A stretch of 64,000 bases of DNA from Nostoc linckia FACHB-104 (GTDB lineage Bacteria; Cyanobacteriota; Cyanobacteriia; Cyanobacteriales; Nostocaceae). Both the position numbers and the translations under genes were made by a program. Within the stretch, counting starts at the first letter, position 1. The number at the start of each line of letters is the position of its first letter. Shown here piece after piece: positions 7,362 to 16,771 of this stretch. Location: the NCBI RefSeq assembly GCF_014696615.1, contig NZ_JACJQJ010000017.1, positions 78,752 through 142,751 on the forward strand, read 5' to 3'. The notes under the pieces are model-generated. The model made no database searches. It was given only the letters and a program-made list of their open reading frames with translations, and was not told the origin of the DNA.

Positions 7362-9575
7362 CTAAACTAGAACCTTCGCTAAAATTGGTTCTACACTCTT
7401 AGCAATTTCTGGGACGTAAACCTGGGAAACATAGTCAGCAATCATCCTATCGGTGTTAAATAGTGGTGCGTTGGTTTTAATTGATGTCTTCATCATCTGC
7501 ACCCAACCAGGGGAAACACCTTGAGAATTTTGGTTATAGTACAAGGGCACAATTTCTTGTTCCAATAGTTGATAAAGCGATTGCGAATCTATGCGATCCT
7601 GTAATTCTTGATCGCTAGTGTGAGCATCTTCACCTATAGCCCAACCATTCAATCCTTTACCATCACTTCCGGCTTTGTAGCCTTCGCACCACCAACCATC
7701 AAGGACGCTTAAATTTAGTCCGCCGTTAAAGCAGACTTTTTGTCCACTGGTACCCGATGCTTCTAGAGGACGGCGGGGGTTATTTAACCACACATCCACA
7801 CCTTGCACGAGTTTTTGCCCGGTGTAAATGTCGTAATCTTCAATAAAGGCGACTCGATTACTCAGCCCGGAATTACGACACCACTCCATCAATCGTTGGA
7901 TAATCCGCTTACCTTCTTCATCTGCTGGGTGAGCTTTACCTGCGAAGATAATTTGGACGGGATATTGGGCATTACCAAAAATCTTCTTCGCCCGTTCTGC
8001 ATCTCGTAAAATTAAATCTCCGCGTTTGTATGGGCTAAAGCGGCGGGCAAATCCAATAGTTAAGACATTGGGATCGAGCAGGGTGTCAGTAGATTGAATA
8101 AAGTGGTAATCTTCTCCCCGTTGTTCCCTGGCTTTCCTGATTTTATAACGGGTGTAGGCGATGAGTCTTTCTTTGAGGACGCGATGTCGCCACCACAATT
8201 CTTCATCAGGAATCCCGTCAACTTTTGCCCACATTTCAGGTAACATGGCGCGAGTTTTCCAGTCTTCGCCCAAATACTGATTGTACAAGTCACCTAATAA
8301 AGGTGCAGTCCAGGTAGGTGCATGAACACCGTTGGTAATGTAACCAATGGGAACTTTATCTTCTGTATGTTGAGGATAGAGGACAGTCCACATTTTGCGG
8401 GAAACTTGACCGTGTAATTCACTGACACCATTGCAAGCACGAGTCATCCGCAATGCTAAAACTGTCATTCCGAATGGTTCCCAAGGATCACCCAACCGTC
8501 TTGCACCTAAAGCCAAAAATTGTTCGCGGGAAAGTCGCAACTGGGGCCAGTATTGAGCAAAATAAGAGTCAATTAAATCCGGCGAGAAGACATCATGTCC
8601 GGCGGGAACGGGGGTATGGGTGGTGAAAACACAACGATTTCGTACCGTTGCTTCTATGTCATAGAAAGATTTGCCAGTCTTTTCGATTTCTAAACGGGCA
8701 ACTTCTAATGTACAGAAAGCGGCGTGTCCTTCATTGAGGTGATAGACAGAAGGTTGAATCCCTAAAGCATTCAAAGCACGGACACCACCAATGCCTAATA
8801 CTACTTCTTGGGCGATACGGGTTTCTAAGTTACCGCCATAGAGGTGTCCAGTTAGCCAGCGGTCGATGGGATCGTTGTCTTCGCGATCGCTATCGAGTAA
8901 ATATAAAGTGACTCGTCCTACTTGTACCTGCCAAATTTGGACTTTTACCTGCCGTTGGCGAACGTCTAGGTGAATAATTAACGGTTCTCCATTTTGAGTT
9001 TTCACTAACTCAATGGGCATTTGCTGGAAAGGATTATCAATATAATAATCTTCTTGCCAGCCGTGACGGTTCAAACGTTGGCGAAAGTAGCCTTGGCGAT
9101 ATAGCAAGCCTATACCTACCATTGGCACACCCAAATCTGATGATGATTTCAGGTGATCCCCAGCCAGAATCCCTAAGCCACCTGAGTAGACTGGTAAGGA
9201 TTCATGAATACCAAATTCTGCACAAAAATAAGCAATGGGATTATTTTTGCTAAGTTGCGGTGCAACCCCACTTACCCAAGTATCTTTCTGCTGCATGTAT
9301 TGGTCAAATTCCCGCGCTAAAGCAGAGATTTGCTTGAGATAAAAAGGGTCTTCTGCTAATTGAGTCAGACGTTCGTAACTTGCTGACTCTAAAATCGCCA
9401 CTGGGTTATGTCCACAGCGTTCCCATTCTTGGGGATCGATAGTTTGGAATAGGGCAATGCGATCGCCACTCCAACTCCACCAATAGTTATAAGCCAAATC
9501 TGCCAAACGCTTTAACGGAAAAGGTAACTTTTCACTTAAGCGTAGCGCTGCGGTAACTGCACTACTATTAACCAT
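7362..9575 (-). CDS. glgP: alpha-glucan (glycogen) phosphorylase
   Basis: A 737-residue phosphorylase of the short bacterial class (DUF3417 N-terminus), which releases glucose 1-phosphate from the ends of glycogen-like glucans using PLP. The N-terminus has the NYWWSWSGD motif of this class. Further blocks are AEFGIHESLPVYSGGLGILAGD (about 120-140), YHLNEGHAAF, FTTHTPVPAGHDVF, GYITNGVH, GFARRFSPYKRGDL and the PLP/phosphate region EASGTSGQKVCFNGG (about 630-645). The protein is somewhat shorter than the about 850 residues of actinobacterial members. The gene is monocistronic with its own terminator and should act in dark catabolism of glycogen. The ATG start is convincing. Confidence 0.92.
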   Translation of the reverse strand: MVNSSAVTAALRLSEKLPFPLKRLADLAYNYWWSWSGDRIALFQTIDPQEWERCGHNPVAILESASYERLTQLAEDPFYLKQISALAREFDQYMQQKDTWVSGVAPQLSKNNPIAYFCAEFGIHESLPVYSGGLGILAGDHLKSSSDLGVPMVGIGLLYRQGYFRQRLNRHGWQEDYYIDNPFQQMPIELVKTQNGEPLIIHLDVRQRQVKVQIWQVQVGRVTLYLLDSDREDNDPIDRWLTGHLYGGNLETRIAQEVVLGIGGVRALNALGIQPSVYHLNEGHAAFCTLEVARLEIEKTGKSFYDIEATVRNRCVFTTHTPVPAGHDVFSPDLIDSYFAQYWPQLRLSREQFLALGARRLGDPWEPFGMTVLALRMTRACNGVSELHGQVSRKMWTVLYPQHTEDKVPIGYITNGVHAPTWTAPLLGDLYNQYLGEDWKTRAMLPEMWAKVDGIPDEELWWRHRVLKERLIAYTRYKIRKAREQRGEDYHFIQSTDTLLDPNVLTIGFARRFSPYKRGDLILRDAERAKKIFGNAQYPVQIIFAGKAHPADEEGKRIIQRLMEWCRNSGLSNRVAFIEDYDIYTGQKLVQGVDVWLNNPRRPLEASGTSGQKVCFNGGLNLSVLDGWWCEGYKAGSDGKGLNGWAIGEDAHTSDQELQDRIDSQSLYQLLEQEIVPLYYNQNSQGVSPGWVQMMKTSIKTNAPLFNTDRMIADYVSQVYVPEIAKSVEPILAKVLV

Positions 9576-10041
9576 AAAATTCTCAGTTCTCTGCTATTTT
9601 TTACTTCACTTCACATCTGTTGGCGTGTAACTGCTCTTCAGTTCGATTGCAACGGCGGCTTCATCGATCAATCCTCCCCTGAAGCGGGAGCAGTTTATTA
9701 AAGATTCAACTCAATTCTCTTGAATGTTTTTATTGTGCTGACGATTACAAAATTATCTCTATTTTTGCGAATGTTTTCTATCAATTTCAATCACGTTTTT
9801 TAAACTACTTTATTTAATAATTAATATTTATTTAAAAATCGCAATAATCTACTACAAAATATATTAATTAATGTTTAAAGCTAATATAGGCACAAAGTTT
9901 GAGCGTTAAAAAAATAACTCTTATTAGTATGCAACTGTAATTTTACTGTAATTTTTTTGCCCAAATAATGGGTTTGACAATTTCCATAAACAACAAATTA
10001 TATGCAGGGAAATTTTTGTTTTTATCCAAATAAAATACGGT
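9576..10041. other. intergenic region between glgP and a degraded gene
   Basis: AT-rich, with no gene and no clear secondary structure. It should contain the glgP promoter on the minus strand. It may also be the place where the 5' part of the thioesterase relic at 10042 was lost, since the frame upstream of 10042 has no continuing homologous sequence. Confidence 0.45.
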
Positions 10042-10437
10042 ATGAGCATTAAATCAATTTATATCGAGGGCTGTATTCCTAATTTTCAGCAGTCAACTAG
10101 CCTTAATTTTGCTGGAAATATTAGGCAAAATCTCTTAGAAACTGACGATTACATCAATATTATCAATACTAATATCCAAGCAATCAGCGAATATCGCTAC
10201 CATGTTTATCCAGGACGCGTGTTGCTATTGCGTACCGAGGATAAAAATCGTTTAGAAGCCCTAGGTGTACAATCTGACCTGCAATTCGGTTGGGGAGAAC
10301 TGGTAACTGGAGAATTAGATATCGAATATATCTCCGGTTCCCACCTGAATCTCCTCCAATAACCCTTCGTACAAGTCCTAGGAGAAAAATTGCGCGATCG
10401 CTTAACTAAAATTGTTGATGCTGCAAGGGATAATTGA
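10042..10437 (+). pseudogene. relic of an NRPS/PKS-type thioesterase domain (C-terminal third)
   Basis: The frame resembles the end of the type I thioesterase domain that releases peptides or polyketides from assembly lines. YRYHVYPGRVLLLRTED, then a Trp-Gly stretch, the catalytic-His region IEYISGSHLNLLQ, and then PFVQVLGEKLRDRL reproduce the family pattern of a GxH followed by an L-x-E-P segment and a final helix. A TAA at 10360-10362 interrupts it exactly where Glu before Pro is expected. The frame continues with good similarity to a TGA at 10435-10437. The N-terminal two thirds, including the catalytic Ser, are absent. The open part (10042-10362, 106 residues) may still be annotated as a gene, but it looks non-functional. 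Confidence 0.7.
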
Positions 10438-10822
10438 GAGGGGAGAGACATAGAGACGCGATTCATTGCGTCTGTACAAGAGTAAAGAGTCAAAAGTCGC
10501 TTTATTCTCTTGTACTTTATCCTCAGTTATGGGAAATTTCGCCTTCATAACTCCATCATTGCACTTCAGAACCGGAAACTTCGCCTTCCAAAGTCCATCA
10601 TTCCACCTCAAAACAGAAATATTCTCGTTTGCAACCAGAATGTTCTAGGTTGAAACAGGAACACTCTCACTTTCAACTAGAATGTTCTAGGTTGAAACAG
10701 AAATATACTCGTTTAAAACCAGAACGTTCTAGGTTGAAACAGAAAAATTCCAGCTTTCAGCTTGTAGATTTAGTTTTCTGAGGACAGGCGATCACGCATT
10801 TACTTGTATAAAGTTATTCTAT
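10438..10822. repeat. 42-bp tandem repeat region
   Basis: Three well-conserved 42-bp units start at 10633, 10675 and 10717 (ending 10758), each beginning AAC(C/T)AGAA(T/C)GTTCTAGG and continuing TTGAAACAG. Two more diverged units of 41-43 bp precede them from about 10548 (CCATCATTNCAC...CGGAAAC or CAGAAAT). Both strands are open in places, giving short frames with a repeating KAKFP motif on the minus strand, but I do not consider these genes. Confidence 0.8.
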
Positions 10823-12154
10823 TTAGCTGTTATTGGTTGAGAACAGTGAAGATAATGAATTACTTTGCAGCCATGCACACAGTTTTATATAAGCCTTGGC
10901 ATCTGGCTTAGATTTATATTCACCGCTCTGAATTTCTTCTAAAACTTTGCCAGCAAGACTTGACTTTACATCTCTGATTAAATCTTCAAACATAGTTAGT
11001 GGTAATAGTATGCTCTCAACTTCCATCTCGTCTTCGCTGAATACAATAGTTTCCAATCTAAACCTATAGCCACACCATCTGATAGTTGGGAGTCTATCTA
11101 CTGCATTTTTTAAGTTTTCTATTATATTGTTACGCCCTGGATCAGGATTTTTATTGCCGTATATCAGCCACCAATAAACAATGTGTCTAACAAAATGCTT
11201 GCCATTTTCGCTAGTACATAGCTCTATTTCTACATCATCTACAAATAAAAATTGACGAGTCATTACTCTCGCTTCACCTTCCGCCATTGGTTCTAATTCC
11301 TCCCAAGGTTCAACTTCAATTACATCTTGACGATTACTATTGCTCTGATTTTTCTTATCAATTAGTTCTATGGGGATAGGGTCATCCTCTAAAGCCTCTA
11401 AACCGGAAGCTTCTTCCTTAAACTCTGGTGTATTTTCAAGAATTATTTCTAGTTGCTCACTACTAAAAGCCATAAGTTCAACCCCTGCGATAGTGCGACG
11501 AGTCGAATTATCCATAAAGTGAACTAAACCCTGAAACGGTGTTAAATCTATTCGTATACCGTTGTACTCAGTCTGCCAATAACCAAATTTTCCTAAACGC
11601 TTAGGCTCTGTGTGGTACTCTTTCCACTTCAGTGTGCTAGCCTTTGTGTTAATATTTTTCAGCGCAGATCTAATGGTTCCTGATACACCGCGCCTATCGT
11701 AAACAGGATAAACCAAATATATTGTTGGTAGTTCCTCATCAGCAATTGGATCGAATCCAAATATCATAGTTTTACAGTTAGCCAATTGCTGAAGACTCTG
11801 CTGTAATGCTGTCTCGGCTAGAGTTATTCTTCTAATTGGCGCGACCACTTTCGACCAATTCAACGGCGGCTTGTATAAATTGATTAGTTCATTTTCGATA
11901 GTTGGAAGAGCATTTATCTGATTACTGCAATTTACCCAACTAATATTAATACGGTCTTTGCGATTAAATCTTTTTAGCTGTTTAAATCTATGATGTTCTC
12001 GCCACCGCGCAGCTAAGTTGATTGTTCTGCCAATATAAAGAATCTGACCTTGGCTATCAGAAACAAAGTAGATAGCTGCACAATTTGGTAACTTGTCTTT
12101 ATCTAATAAATAAACCGATGGTAGTTCAGATAGTTTGATGTTTTCTAATAACAT
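10823..12154 (-). CDS. GIY-YIG nuclease domain protein with unknown C-terminal region
   Basis: A 443-residue protein whose first about 100 residues form a GIY-YIG domain: AIYF at 27-30, LYIGRT at 39-44, R50 in AARW, and E87 before LI..YKPPLN at the end. These correspond to the two signature tyrosines, the catalytic Arg and the metal-binding Glu, so the nuclease site looks intact. The remaining about 340 residues are unrecognised. They include a segment on inferred cleavage (GFDPIADEELPTIYLVYPVYDRRG), an acidic linker (about 245-285) and a helical end. It could be a stand-alone DNA nuclease in repair, restriction or mobility. It stands alone in a patch with repeats and a pseudogene, which suggests accessory status. 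Confidence 0.8.
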   Translation of the reverse strand: MLLENIKLSELPSVYLLDKDKLPNCAAIYFVSDSQGQILYIGRTINLAARWREHHRFKQLKRFNRKDRINISWVNCSNQINALPTIENELINLYKPPLNWSKVVAPIRRITLAETALQQSLQQLANCKTMIFGFDPIADEELPTIYLVYPVYDRRGVSGTIRSALKNINTKASTLKWKEYHTEPKRLGKFGYWQTEYNGIRIDLTPFQGLVHFMDNSTRRTIAGVELMAFSSEQLEIILENTPEFKEEASGLEALEDDPIPIELIDKKNQSNSNRQDVIEVEPWEELEPMAEGEARVMTRQFLFVDDVEIELCTSENGKHFVRHIVYWWLIYGNKNPDPGRNNIIENLKNAVDRLPTIRWCGYRFRLETIVFSEDEMEVESILLPLTMFEDLIRDVKSSLAGKVLEEIQSGEYKSKPDAKAYIKLCAWLQSNSLSSLFSTNNS

Positions 12155-12385
12155 CTCATGACTTAAGAAAAAATGAGCAATTGAAATTTATCAAACAATT
12201 AGCCCTTTAAACTATAGATATAATCACTCCATATTTGCCGATAAAAGAGTGACATAATCTCATTGTCTGGAGGCTACATTTATAGATTTCCCTCAAATTA
12301 TCTCAAGGTAACATTTTCAAATTATTTTAAAAAGCAAACTGAAAATAGGTGAAAAATTGCGCTTTTGTGAAACATCCAAAACAAT

Positions 12386-12411
12386 ACCCCTCTCCGCCGC
12401 CGGAGAGGGGT
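12386..12411. terminator. strong hairpin downstream of ndhJ
   Basis: ACCCCTCTCCG (12386-12396) and CGGAGAGGGGT (12401-12411) make a perfect 11-bp GC-rich stem with a 4-nt loop, about 50 bp past the ndhJ stop. The minus-strand 3' side has only a short T-rich tract (TATTGTTTT), so it may be a terminator, an mRNA-stabilising end or one of the dispersed CCCCTCTCC palindromes common in cyanobacteria. Confidence 0.65.
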
Positions 12412-12463
12412 TAGGGATGAGATATCACACTTCTCACTGCTGACACTCAGCACTCAACACTGT

Positions 12464-12991
12464 CTAATAAGCGTCTTGCAACTCGTAGAAATCAGGCGAG
12501 ATGTAATCCTTCCGCAAAGGCCAACCTACCCAATCTTCAGGCATTAAAATCCGCTTCAGGTTGGGGTGTCCTTCATAGACAATGCCGAACATATCATAAG
12601 ACTCGCGCTCTTGCCAGTCTGCGGTCTTCCAAATCCAGTAGACTGAAGGCACTGTAGGGTTTTCCCTTGGGAGGAACACCTTCAATCGTACTTCTTCAGG
12701 GCGATCGCTATTATCACCTACTTTAATTAAGTGATATACACTCACCAACTCTTGTCCCGGGCCGAGGTCAACACCACCTTGGAACTGGAGACAATTAAAC
12801 CCGTATGCATACAAAGCTGTAGCGGTAGGAAGTAAGAAATCTGGTGCTACCTTGAGTATTTCTACACCGTTAACATCGGGTGCTAAAACCTCATGGTCAA
12901 AGCCATTTTCACTCAACCACTGGGAAACTTTTCCGGCCTTTACCAACGAATCTTCGGCTGCTGGTACTGGCTTAGATTCTTCATCAGCCAC
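12464..12991 (-). CDS. ndhJ: NAD(P)H-quinone oxidoreductase subunit J
   Basis: NdhJ (NuoC/30-kDa homologue) is part of the peripheral arm of the thylakoid NDH-1 complex, which takes electrons from ferredoxin for cyclic flow, respiration and CO2 uptake. The 175-residue length is typical. The family signature [18 protein letters not shown] followed by [35 protein letters not shown] is present in full. The start is a GTG overlapping the end of ndhK by 8 bp, which implies translational coupling. It is the last gene of ndhC-ndhK-ndhJ, transcribed on the minus strand. Confidence 0.96.
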   Translation of the reverse strand: MADEESKPVPAAEDSLVKAGKVSQWLSENGFDHEVLAPDVNGVEILKVAPDFLLPTATALYAYGFNCLQFQGGVDLGPGQELVSVYHLIKVGDNSDRPEEVRLKVFLPRENPTVPSVYWIWKTADWQERESYDMFGIVYEGHPNLKRILMPEDWVGWPLRKDYISPDFYELQDAY

Positions 12992-13721
12992 GGTTAGTTC
13001 CCTCCTTTTGTTTCTGGGATGTCAATAAAGCAGGTGGAACTGGTAAACCAATCGCTTCCGCCAATTCCTTGGGTGGTGTAAAGCGAGTATCTGACTGCAT
13101 ATACTTACCAGTCAAAATCTGCTCTACAGGCTTCAGGTTATGAGTGGTACTGTAATAGCGGTGGGTTTGCTTAATTTGATCCCGTTCTTGGATGGAATCA
13201 TTGGCTATCTTCTTCCGCAGCTTGATAATTGCGTCAATAATCGCTTCTGGACGCGGCGGACAACCAGGCAAGTACACATCTACAGGAATGAGTTTATCAA
13301 CTCCACGCACAGCGGTGGGGGAATCAACGCTAAACATCCCGCCTGTAATTGTACAAGCTCCCATCGCAATTACATACTTTGGCTCAGGCATTTGTTCATA
13401 AAGACGTACCAATTGAGGAGCCATCTTCATGGTAATTGTGCCAGCCGTAATAATTAAGTCAGCTTGGCGTGGGCTAGAACGGGGAATTAGCCCAAAGCGG
13501 TCAAAGTCAAACCGCGAGCCAATTAAAGCTGCAAACTCAATAAAGCAGCAAGCCGTACCAAATAGCAACGGCCACAAACTAGAAAGCCGCGCCCAGTTGT
13601 AAAGGTCATCAACCGTAGTCAGAATCACGTTTTCTGAAAGGTCTTGAGTGACAGTGGGACGCTCAATTGGGTTGATGATGCGTTCTTTGTCCTGGGTTGT
13701 TAAATTAGAATTCAAGACCAT
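12984..13721 (-). CDS. ndhK: NAD(P)H-quinone oxidoreductase subunit K
   Basis: NdhK (NuoB/PSST homologue), 245 residues, carries iron-sulfur cluster N2 of the thylakoid NDH-1 complex, next to the quinone site. The Cys ligands are visible as the adjacent pair in [10 protein letters not shown], one in [10 protein letters not shown] and one in PGCPPRPEA. Compared with NuoB it has the longer C-terminal tail common in cyanobacteria. It overlaps ndhC by 10 bp upstream and ndhJ by 8 bp downstream, a tightly coupled operon. Confidence 0.97.
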   Translation of the reverse strand: MVLNSNLTTQDKERIINPIERPTVTQDLSENVILTTVDDLYNWARLSSLWPLLFGTACCFIEFAALIGSRFDFDRFGLIPRSSPRQADLIITAGTITMKMAPQLVRLYEQMPEPKYVIAMGACTITGGMFSVDSPTAVRGVDKLIPVDVYLPGCPPRPEAIIDAIIKLRKKIANDSIQERDQIKQTHRYYSTTHNLKPVEQILTGKYMQSDTRFTPPKELAEAIGLPVPPALLTSQKQKEGTNRG

Positions 13722-14074
13722 TCCAAAGCTCCTTTACGCCATGCGTAAACTAAGGCGATTACAAGAATTGCAATAAAAATTAGCGCTTCAATGAATGCCA
13801 ATAGCCCTAGACGGTGGAAAGCAACCGCCCAAGGATACAAAAACACAGTCTCCACATCAAAGACGACAAAGACCAGCGCAAACATATAGTAGCGAATGTT
13901 GAACTGAATCCAGGCTCCGCCGATGGGTTCCATCCCGGATTCATATGTGGTGCGCCGTTCCGCACTTTTGCCGCTGGGTCGTAGGAGCTTGGACGCTGAG
14001 AGCGCCAGCGCAGGCACTAGGCTACAGATAATGAGAAAGCCTAGAAGGTACTCGTAACCGCTGAGAACAAACAC
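13712..14074 (-). CDS. ndhC: NAD(P)H-quinone oxidoreductase subunit 3
   Basis: NdhC (NuoA homologue) is a 120-residue membrane subunit of NDH-1 with three predicted transmembrane helices (about 7-27, 62-84 and 91-112). The conserved [16 protein letters not shown] loop and the [13 protein letters not shown] motif in the second helix are present. It is the first gene of ndhCKJ. Its promoter should lie in the 190-bp spacer shared with the divergent rubredoxin gene. Confidence 0.97.
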   Translation of the reverse strand: MFVLSGYEYLLGFLIICSLVPALALSASKLLRPSGKSAERRTTYESGMEPIGGAWIQFNIRYYMFALVFVVFDVETVFLYPWAVAFHRLGLLAFIEALIFIAILVIALVYAWRKGALEWS

Positions 14075-14270
14075 AATGGATATCTACCGCTTATGGTGTA
14101 AATAACGCTGTAACTTTCTTTTACATTATATCTTTTAGGCTTTTCTGAAATCTGGGAAACAGAAGCTCTGAAGGTATTTGATTCGTTTTTAGTTGTGATA
14201 GAAAAGTCTAACAGTTATGTCATAATTTGTAACGTATATTTAATATTTGCCCCTCTGCGAGGCCTAAGCA

Positions 14271-14615
14271 ATGAGCGAACAAAGCGAACAAGCTGTTGAA
14301 ACTCAAGTATTAGACCGCTATGAGTGTCGCTCCTGCGGTTACATTTATGAACCTGAGAAGGGAGATGACAAATATGAAATTCCCCCTGGAAGACCCTTCG
14401 CAGAATTGCCCGTAAATTGGCGCTGTCCCGTATGTAGTGCAAAGAAGCAAGCTTTCACCAACATCGGCCCAGCAGGTCAAGCATCAGGCTTTCGCGAAAA
14501 TCTTGGTTATGGCTTAGGTGTCAACACCTTGACACCAACCCAAAAAAACCTGCTGATTTTCGGTGCTTTAGCACTAGCTTTCTTATTTTTTCTCAGTCTC
14601 TACGGGTTACAATAG
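14271..14615 (+). CDS. rubA: membrane-anchored rubredoxin
   Basis: A 114-residue rubredoxin. The iron-binding pairs CRSCGY (about 20-25) and CPVCSA (about 53-58) coordinate a single iron. A flexible linker leads to one C-terminal transmembrane helix (about 92-111). In cyanobacteria and plastids this RubA is needed for assembly of photosystem II, and the following genes are ycf48 and psbEFLJ in the usual conserved order. The rubredoxin head should face the cytoplasm. The ATG at 14271 is the first start of the frame. Confidence 0.95.
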   Translation: MSEQSEQAVETQVLDRYECRSCGYIYEPEKGDDKYEIPPGRPFAELPVNWRCPVCSAKKQAFTNIGPAGQASGFRENLGYGLGVNTLTPTQKNLLIFGALALAFLFFLSLYGLQ

Positions 14616-14732
14616 ATACTATTTGTTGCCCAGTCTCGGTATTTAGCAGCTACCACTCAATTTTGAGGTTGGTAAATCTTTTTCCCAAACCCGTACACAA
14701 ATTTAGAAACAACTAAGAAATAAAAAATACTG

Positions 14733-15755
14733 ATGCACGCAATTTTGAAAAGTTGGCAACGAATATTTGCCGTATTGATAGTTGTCCTGATGTGTATAGG
14801 TTGTAGCAAAGTTCCTTCTACCAGCTATAACCCCTGGGCAGTTATTTCTGTCCCCACAGAAGCAAAGCTGTTTGATATTGCTTTTACAGAAAATCCTCAG
14901 CATGGCTACATAGTCGGTAGCAATGCCACCATTTTAGAAACCAATGATGGTGGAGATACTTGGAAAACCTTGAATCTAGCGCTGGATGATACCAGATACC
15001 GCTTTGATTCTATTAGTTTTGCAGGTAAAGAAGGATGGATTGCCGGAGAGCCTGGTTTGCTACTGCATACTACTGATGAAGGCCGTTCTTGGTCACGTAT
15101 TCCCCTAAGTGAAAAATTACCTGGTAATCCAATCAGTATCAGTGCGCTGGGAAAAGATACAGCTGAGATGGCTACTGATGTAGGCGCAATTTATCAAACC
15201 AAAGATGGCGGTAAAAACTGGAAAGCCCAAGTAGAAGCAGCAGTTGGTGTGGTACGTAACTTAGAACGTTCTGCCGATGGTAAATATGTTGCTGTGTCTG
15301 CTAAAGGTAGCTTTTACTCCACTTGGGAACCAGGGCAAAATACTTGGTTACCCCATAACCGCAATAGTTCTCGTCGCGTAGAGAACATGGGCTTTGCTGA
15401 CAATGGGCAAATGTGGATGCTGGCACGGGGAGGTCAAGTACAATTTAGCGACCCCACAAAACCCGAGGAGTGGCAAGAAGCACAAAATCCCGAATTATCT
15501 ACGAGTTGGGGTTTACTGGATTTAGCCTATCGCACACCGGATGACATTTGGGTTGGCGGTGGTAGTGGTAATTTACTGCACAGTGCTGATGGCGGTAAAA
15601 CTTGGGAAAAAGACAGGGATGTAGAAACAGTGGCTGCTAATTTTTACAAAATTGTGTTTTTCCAACCCAATCAAGGATTTATTATTGGCGATCGCGGCGT
15701 TTTACTGAAATATAACCCCAACGTTGCTACAGCTTCTCCCTCAGAGCCAGCTTAG
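14733..15755 (+). CDS. ycf48: photosystem II assembly factor Ycf48/HCF136
   Basis: Ycf48 (340 residues) is a lumenal beta-propeller lipoprotein that helps assemble the photosystem II reaction centre. The signal peptide ends at a lipobox (VLMCIGC, Cys at about 24). Repeated propeller motifs are visible, such as ETNDGGDTWKT, HTTDEGRSWSRI, QTKDGGKNWKA and HSADGGKTWEKD, as are the positively charged loops (NRNSSRRVENMGF). The length is usual. It is preceded by rubA and followed by psbE, so the cluster supplies both structural subunits and assembly helpers of PSII. Confidence 0.96.
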   Translation: MHAILKSWQRIFAVLIVVLMCIGCSKVPSTSYNPWAVISVPTEAKLFDIAFTENPQHGYIVGSNATILETNDGGDTWKTLNLALDDTRYRFDSISFAGKEGWIAGEPGLLLHTTDEGRSWSRIPLSEKLPGNPISISALGKDTAEMATDVGAIYQTKDGGKNWKAQVEAAVGVVRNLERSADGKYVAVSAKGSFYSTWEPGQNTWLPHNRNSSRRVENMGFADNGQMWMLARGGQVQFSDPTKPEEWQEAQNPELSTSWGLLDLAYRTPDDIWVGGGSGNLLHSADGGKTWEKDRDVETVAANFYKIVFFQPNQGFIIGDRGVLLKYNPNVATASPSEPA

Positions 15756-15873
15756 GGCAACACTAGCCTATGTAATTATCCAGATTTCTGAGAAGGACGT
15801 TGCAAGTTGTAACTCTTTCTAAACTTTGTAGGATAATAAACTCAATAACTGTCTTTGTGAAGGTAGGAAGTAA

Positions 15874-16122
15874 ATGTCAGGTACCACTGGAGAACGTCCG
15901 TTTTCGGACATTATTACCAGCGTTCGTTACTGGGTAATTCACAGCATCACCATCCCAGCATTATTTATTGCAGGTTGGTTATTTGTCAGCACCGGACTGG
16001 CTTATGATGTTTTTGGTACACCCCGCCCCAATGAGTATTTCACCGAAGTGCGTCAAGAAGTACCCATTGTGAACAACCGTTTTGAAGCTAAAAAGCAAGT
16101 AGAAACTTATATCGGAAAGTAG
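15874..16122 (+). CDS. psbE: cytochrome b559 subunit alpha
   Basis: PsbE, 82 residues, is the alpha subunit of cytochrome b559 in the photosystem II core. The sequence [18 protein letters not shown] holds the heme-ligating His (about residue 23) at the start of the single transmembrane helix, and the conserved lumenal tail [10 protein letters not shown] follows. It starts the psbE-psbF-psbL-psbJ operon. A GTAGGAAG stretch upstream of the ATG may be the ribosome binding site. Confidence 0.98.
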   Translation: MSGTTGERPFSDIITSVRYWVIHSITIPALFIAGWLFVSTGLAYDVFGTPRPNEYFTEVRQEVPIVNNRFEAKKQVETYIGK

Positions 16123-16131
16123 TTTGAGATT

Positions 16132-16269
16132 ATGACTAGCGGCAACAACATCAATCAACCAGTTACCTATCCAATTTTTACAGTTAGATGGTTGGCAGTT
16201 CACACCCTAGGTGTACCTACTGTCTTCTTCTTGGGCGCGATCGCCGCAATGCAGTTTATTCAACGCTAG
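16132..16269 (+). CDS. psbF: cytochrome b559 subunit beta
   Basis: A 45-residue protein that ends with [13 protein letters not shown]. The heme His lies in [15 protein letters not shown], so with PsbE it forms the b559 heme site of photosystem II. It starts 10 bp after psbE. Confidence 0.97.
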   Translation: MTSGNNINQPVTYPIFTVRWLAVHTLGVPTVFFLGAIAAMQFIQR

Positions 16270-16278
16270 GAGCAACTC

Positions 16279-16398
16279 ATGGAAAGAACGCCCAATCCCA
16301 ATAATCAGCCGGTTGAACTAAACCGGACTTCTCTGTACCTGGGACTACTACTGATTTTTGTTCTGGGTATCCTATTTTCCAGTTACTTCTTTAACTAA
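16279..16398 (+). CDS. psbL: photosystem II protein L
   Basis: A 39-residue protein with one transmembrane helix ([20 protein letters not shown]) preceded by the conserved N-terminal [13 protein letters not shown]. PsbL lies at the PSII monomer interface. It starts 10 bp after psbF; GGAG lies just upstream of the ATG. Confidence 0.97.
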   Translation: MERTPNPNNQPVELNRTSLYLGLLLIFVLGILFSSYFFN

Positions 16399-16468
16399 CT
16401 GGAATCACTTTTGTTAATCATTTGTTTATTCAACTTGTGTTGGTTTGTTGTTAAGGGAGGAGAAAACT

Positions 16469-16588
16469 GTGTCTGGAAGTGGGAGAATTCCTTTGTGGGT
16501 CGTCGCTACGATCGCAGGATTAGGTGTAATAACTGTTTTAGGCATTTTCTTTTACGGAGCTTATGCCGGAATCGGTTCTTCAATTTAA
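16469..16588 (+). CDS. psbJ: photosystem II protein J
   Basis: A 39-residue single-helix protein ([20 protein letters not shown] then [15 protein letters not shown]) that matches PsbJ, which lies near cytochrome b559 and the QB channel. The start is GTG, chosen because a strong GGGAGG sits 8 nt upstream. It closes the psbEFLJ operon. Confidence 0.96.
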   Translation: MSGSGRIPLWVVATIAGLGVITVLGIFFYGAYAGIGSSI

Positions 16589-16654
16589 TAGTAGCTGGAG
16601 CCGAATAGCATAATAATGTAGATTCTCTAGCACTTGTTTAGAAATCAACATGAT

Positions 16655-16690
16655 AAAAAAACCGCCCGTCTCATAGAGATAGGCGGTATT
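16655..16690 (-). terminator. hairpin terminator between psbJ and psaI
   Basis: ACCGCC..GTCTC and GAGAT.GGCGGT form an imperfect stem at 16661-16687. On the minus strand it is followed by a run of seven T residues (16655-16661), so it works best as the psaI terminator, but it can also stop transcripts leaving psbJ. Confidence 0.85.
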
Positions 16691-16771
16691 AATTATTTGT
16701 GATTTGTCATTTGTCCTTGGCCAATAGTTTACCAGTATCTGAGTACTATTGACTAATTGCTGTAGCAAAAA

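Noticed and set aside
10402..10648. Short frames with KAKFP-like repeats on either strand
   Set aside because: They are translations of the 42-bp tandem repeat, not genes.
10548..10758. Possible CRISPR array
   Set aside because: The units are contiguous with no unique spacers, so it is a plain tandem repeat.
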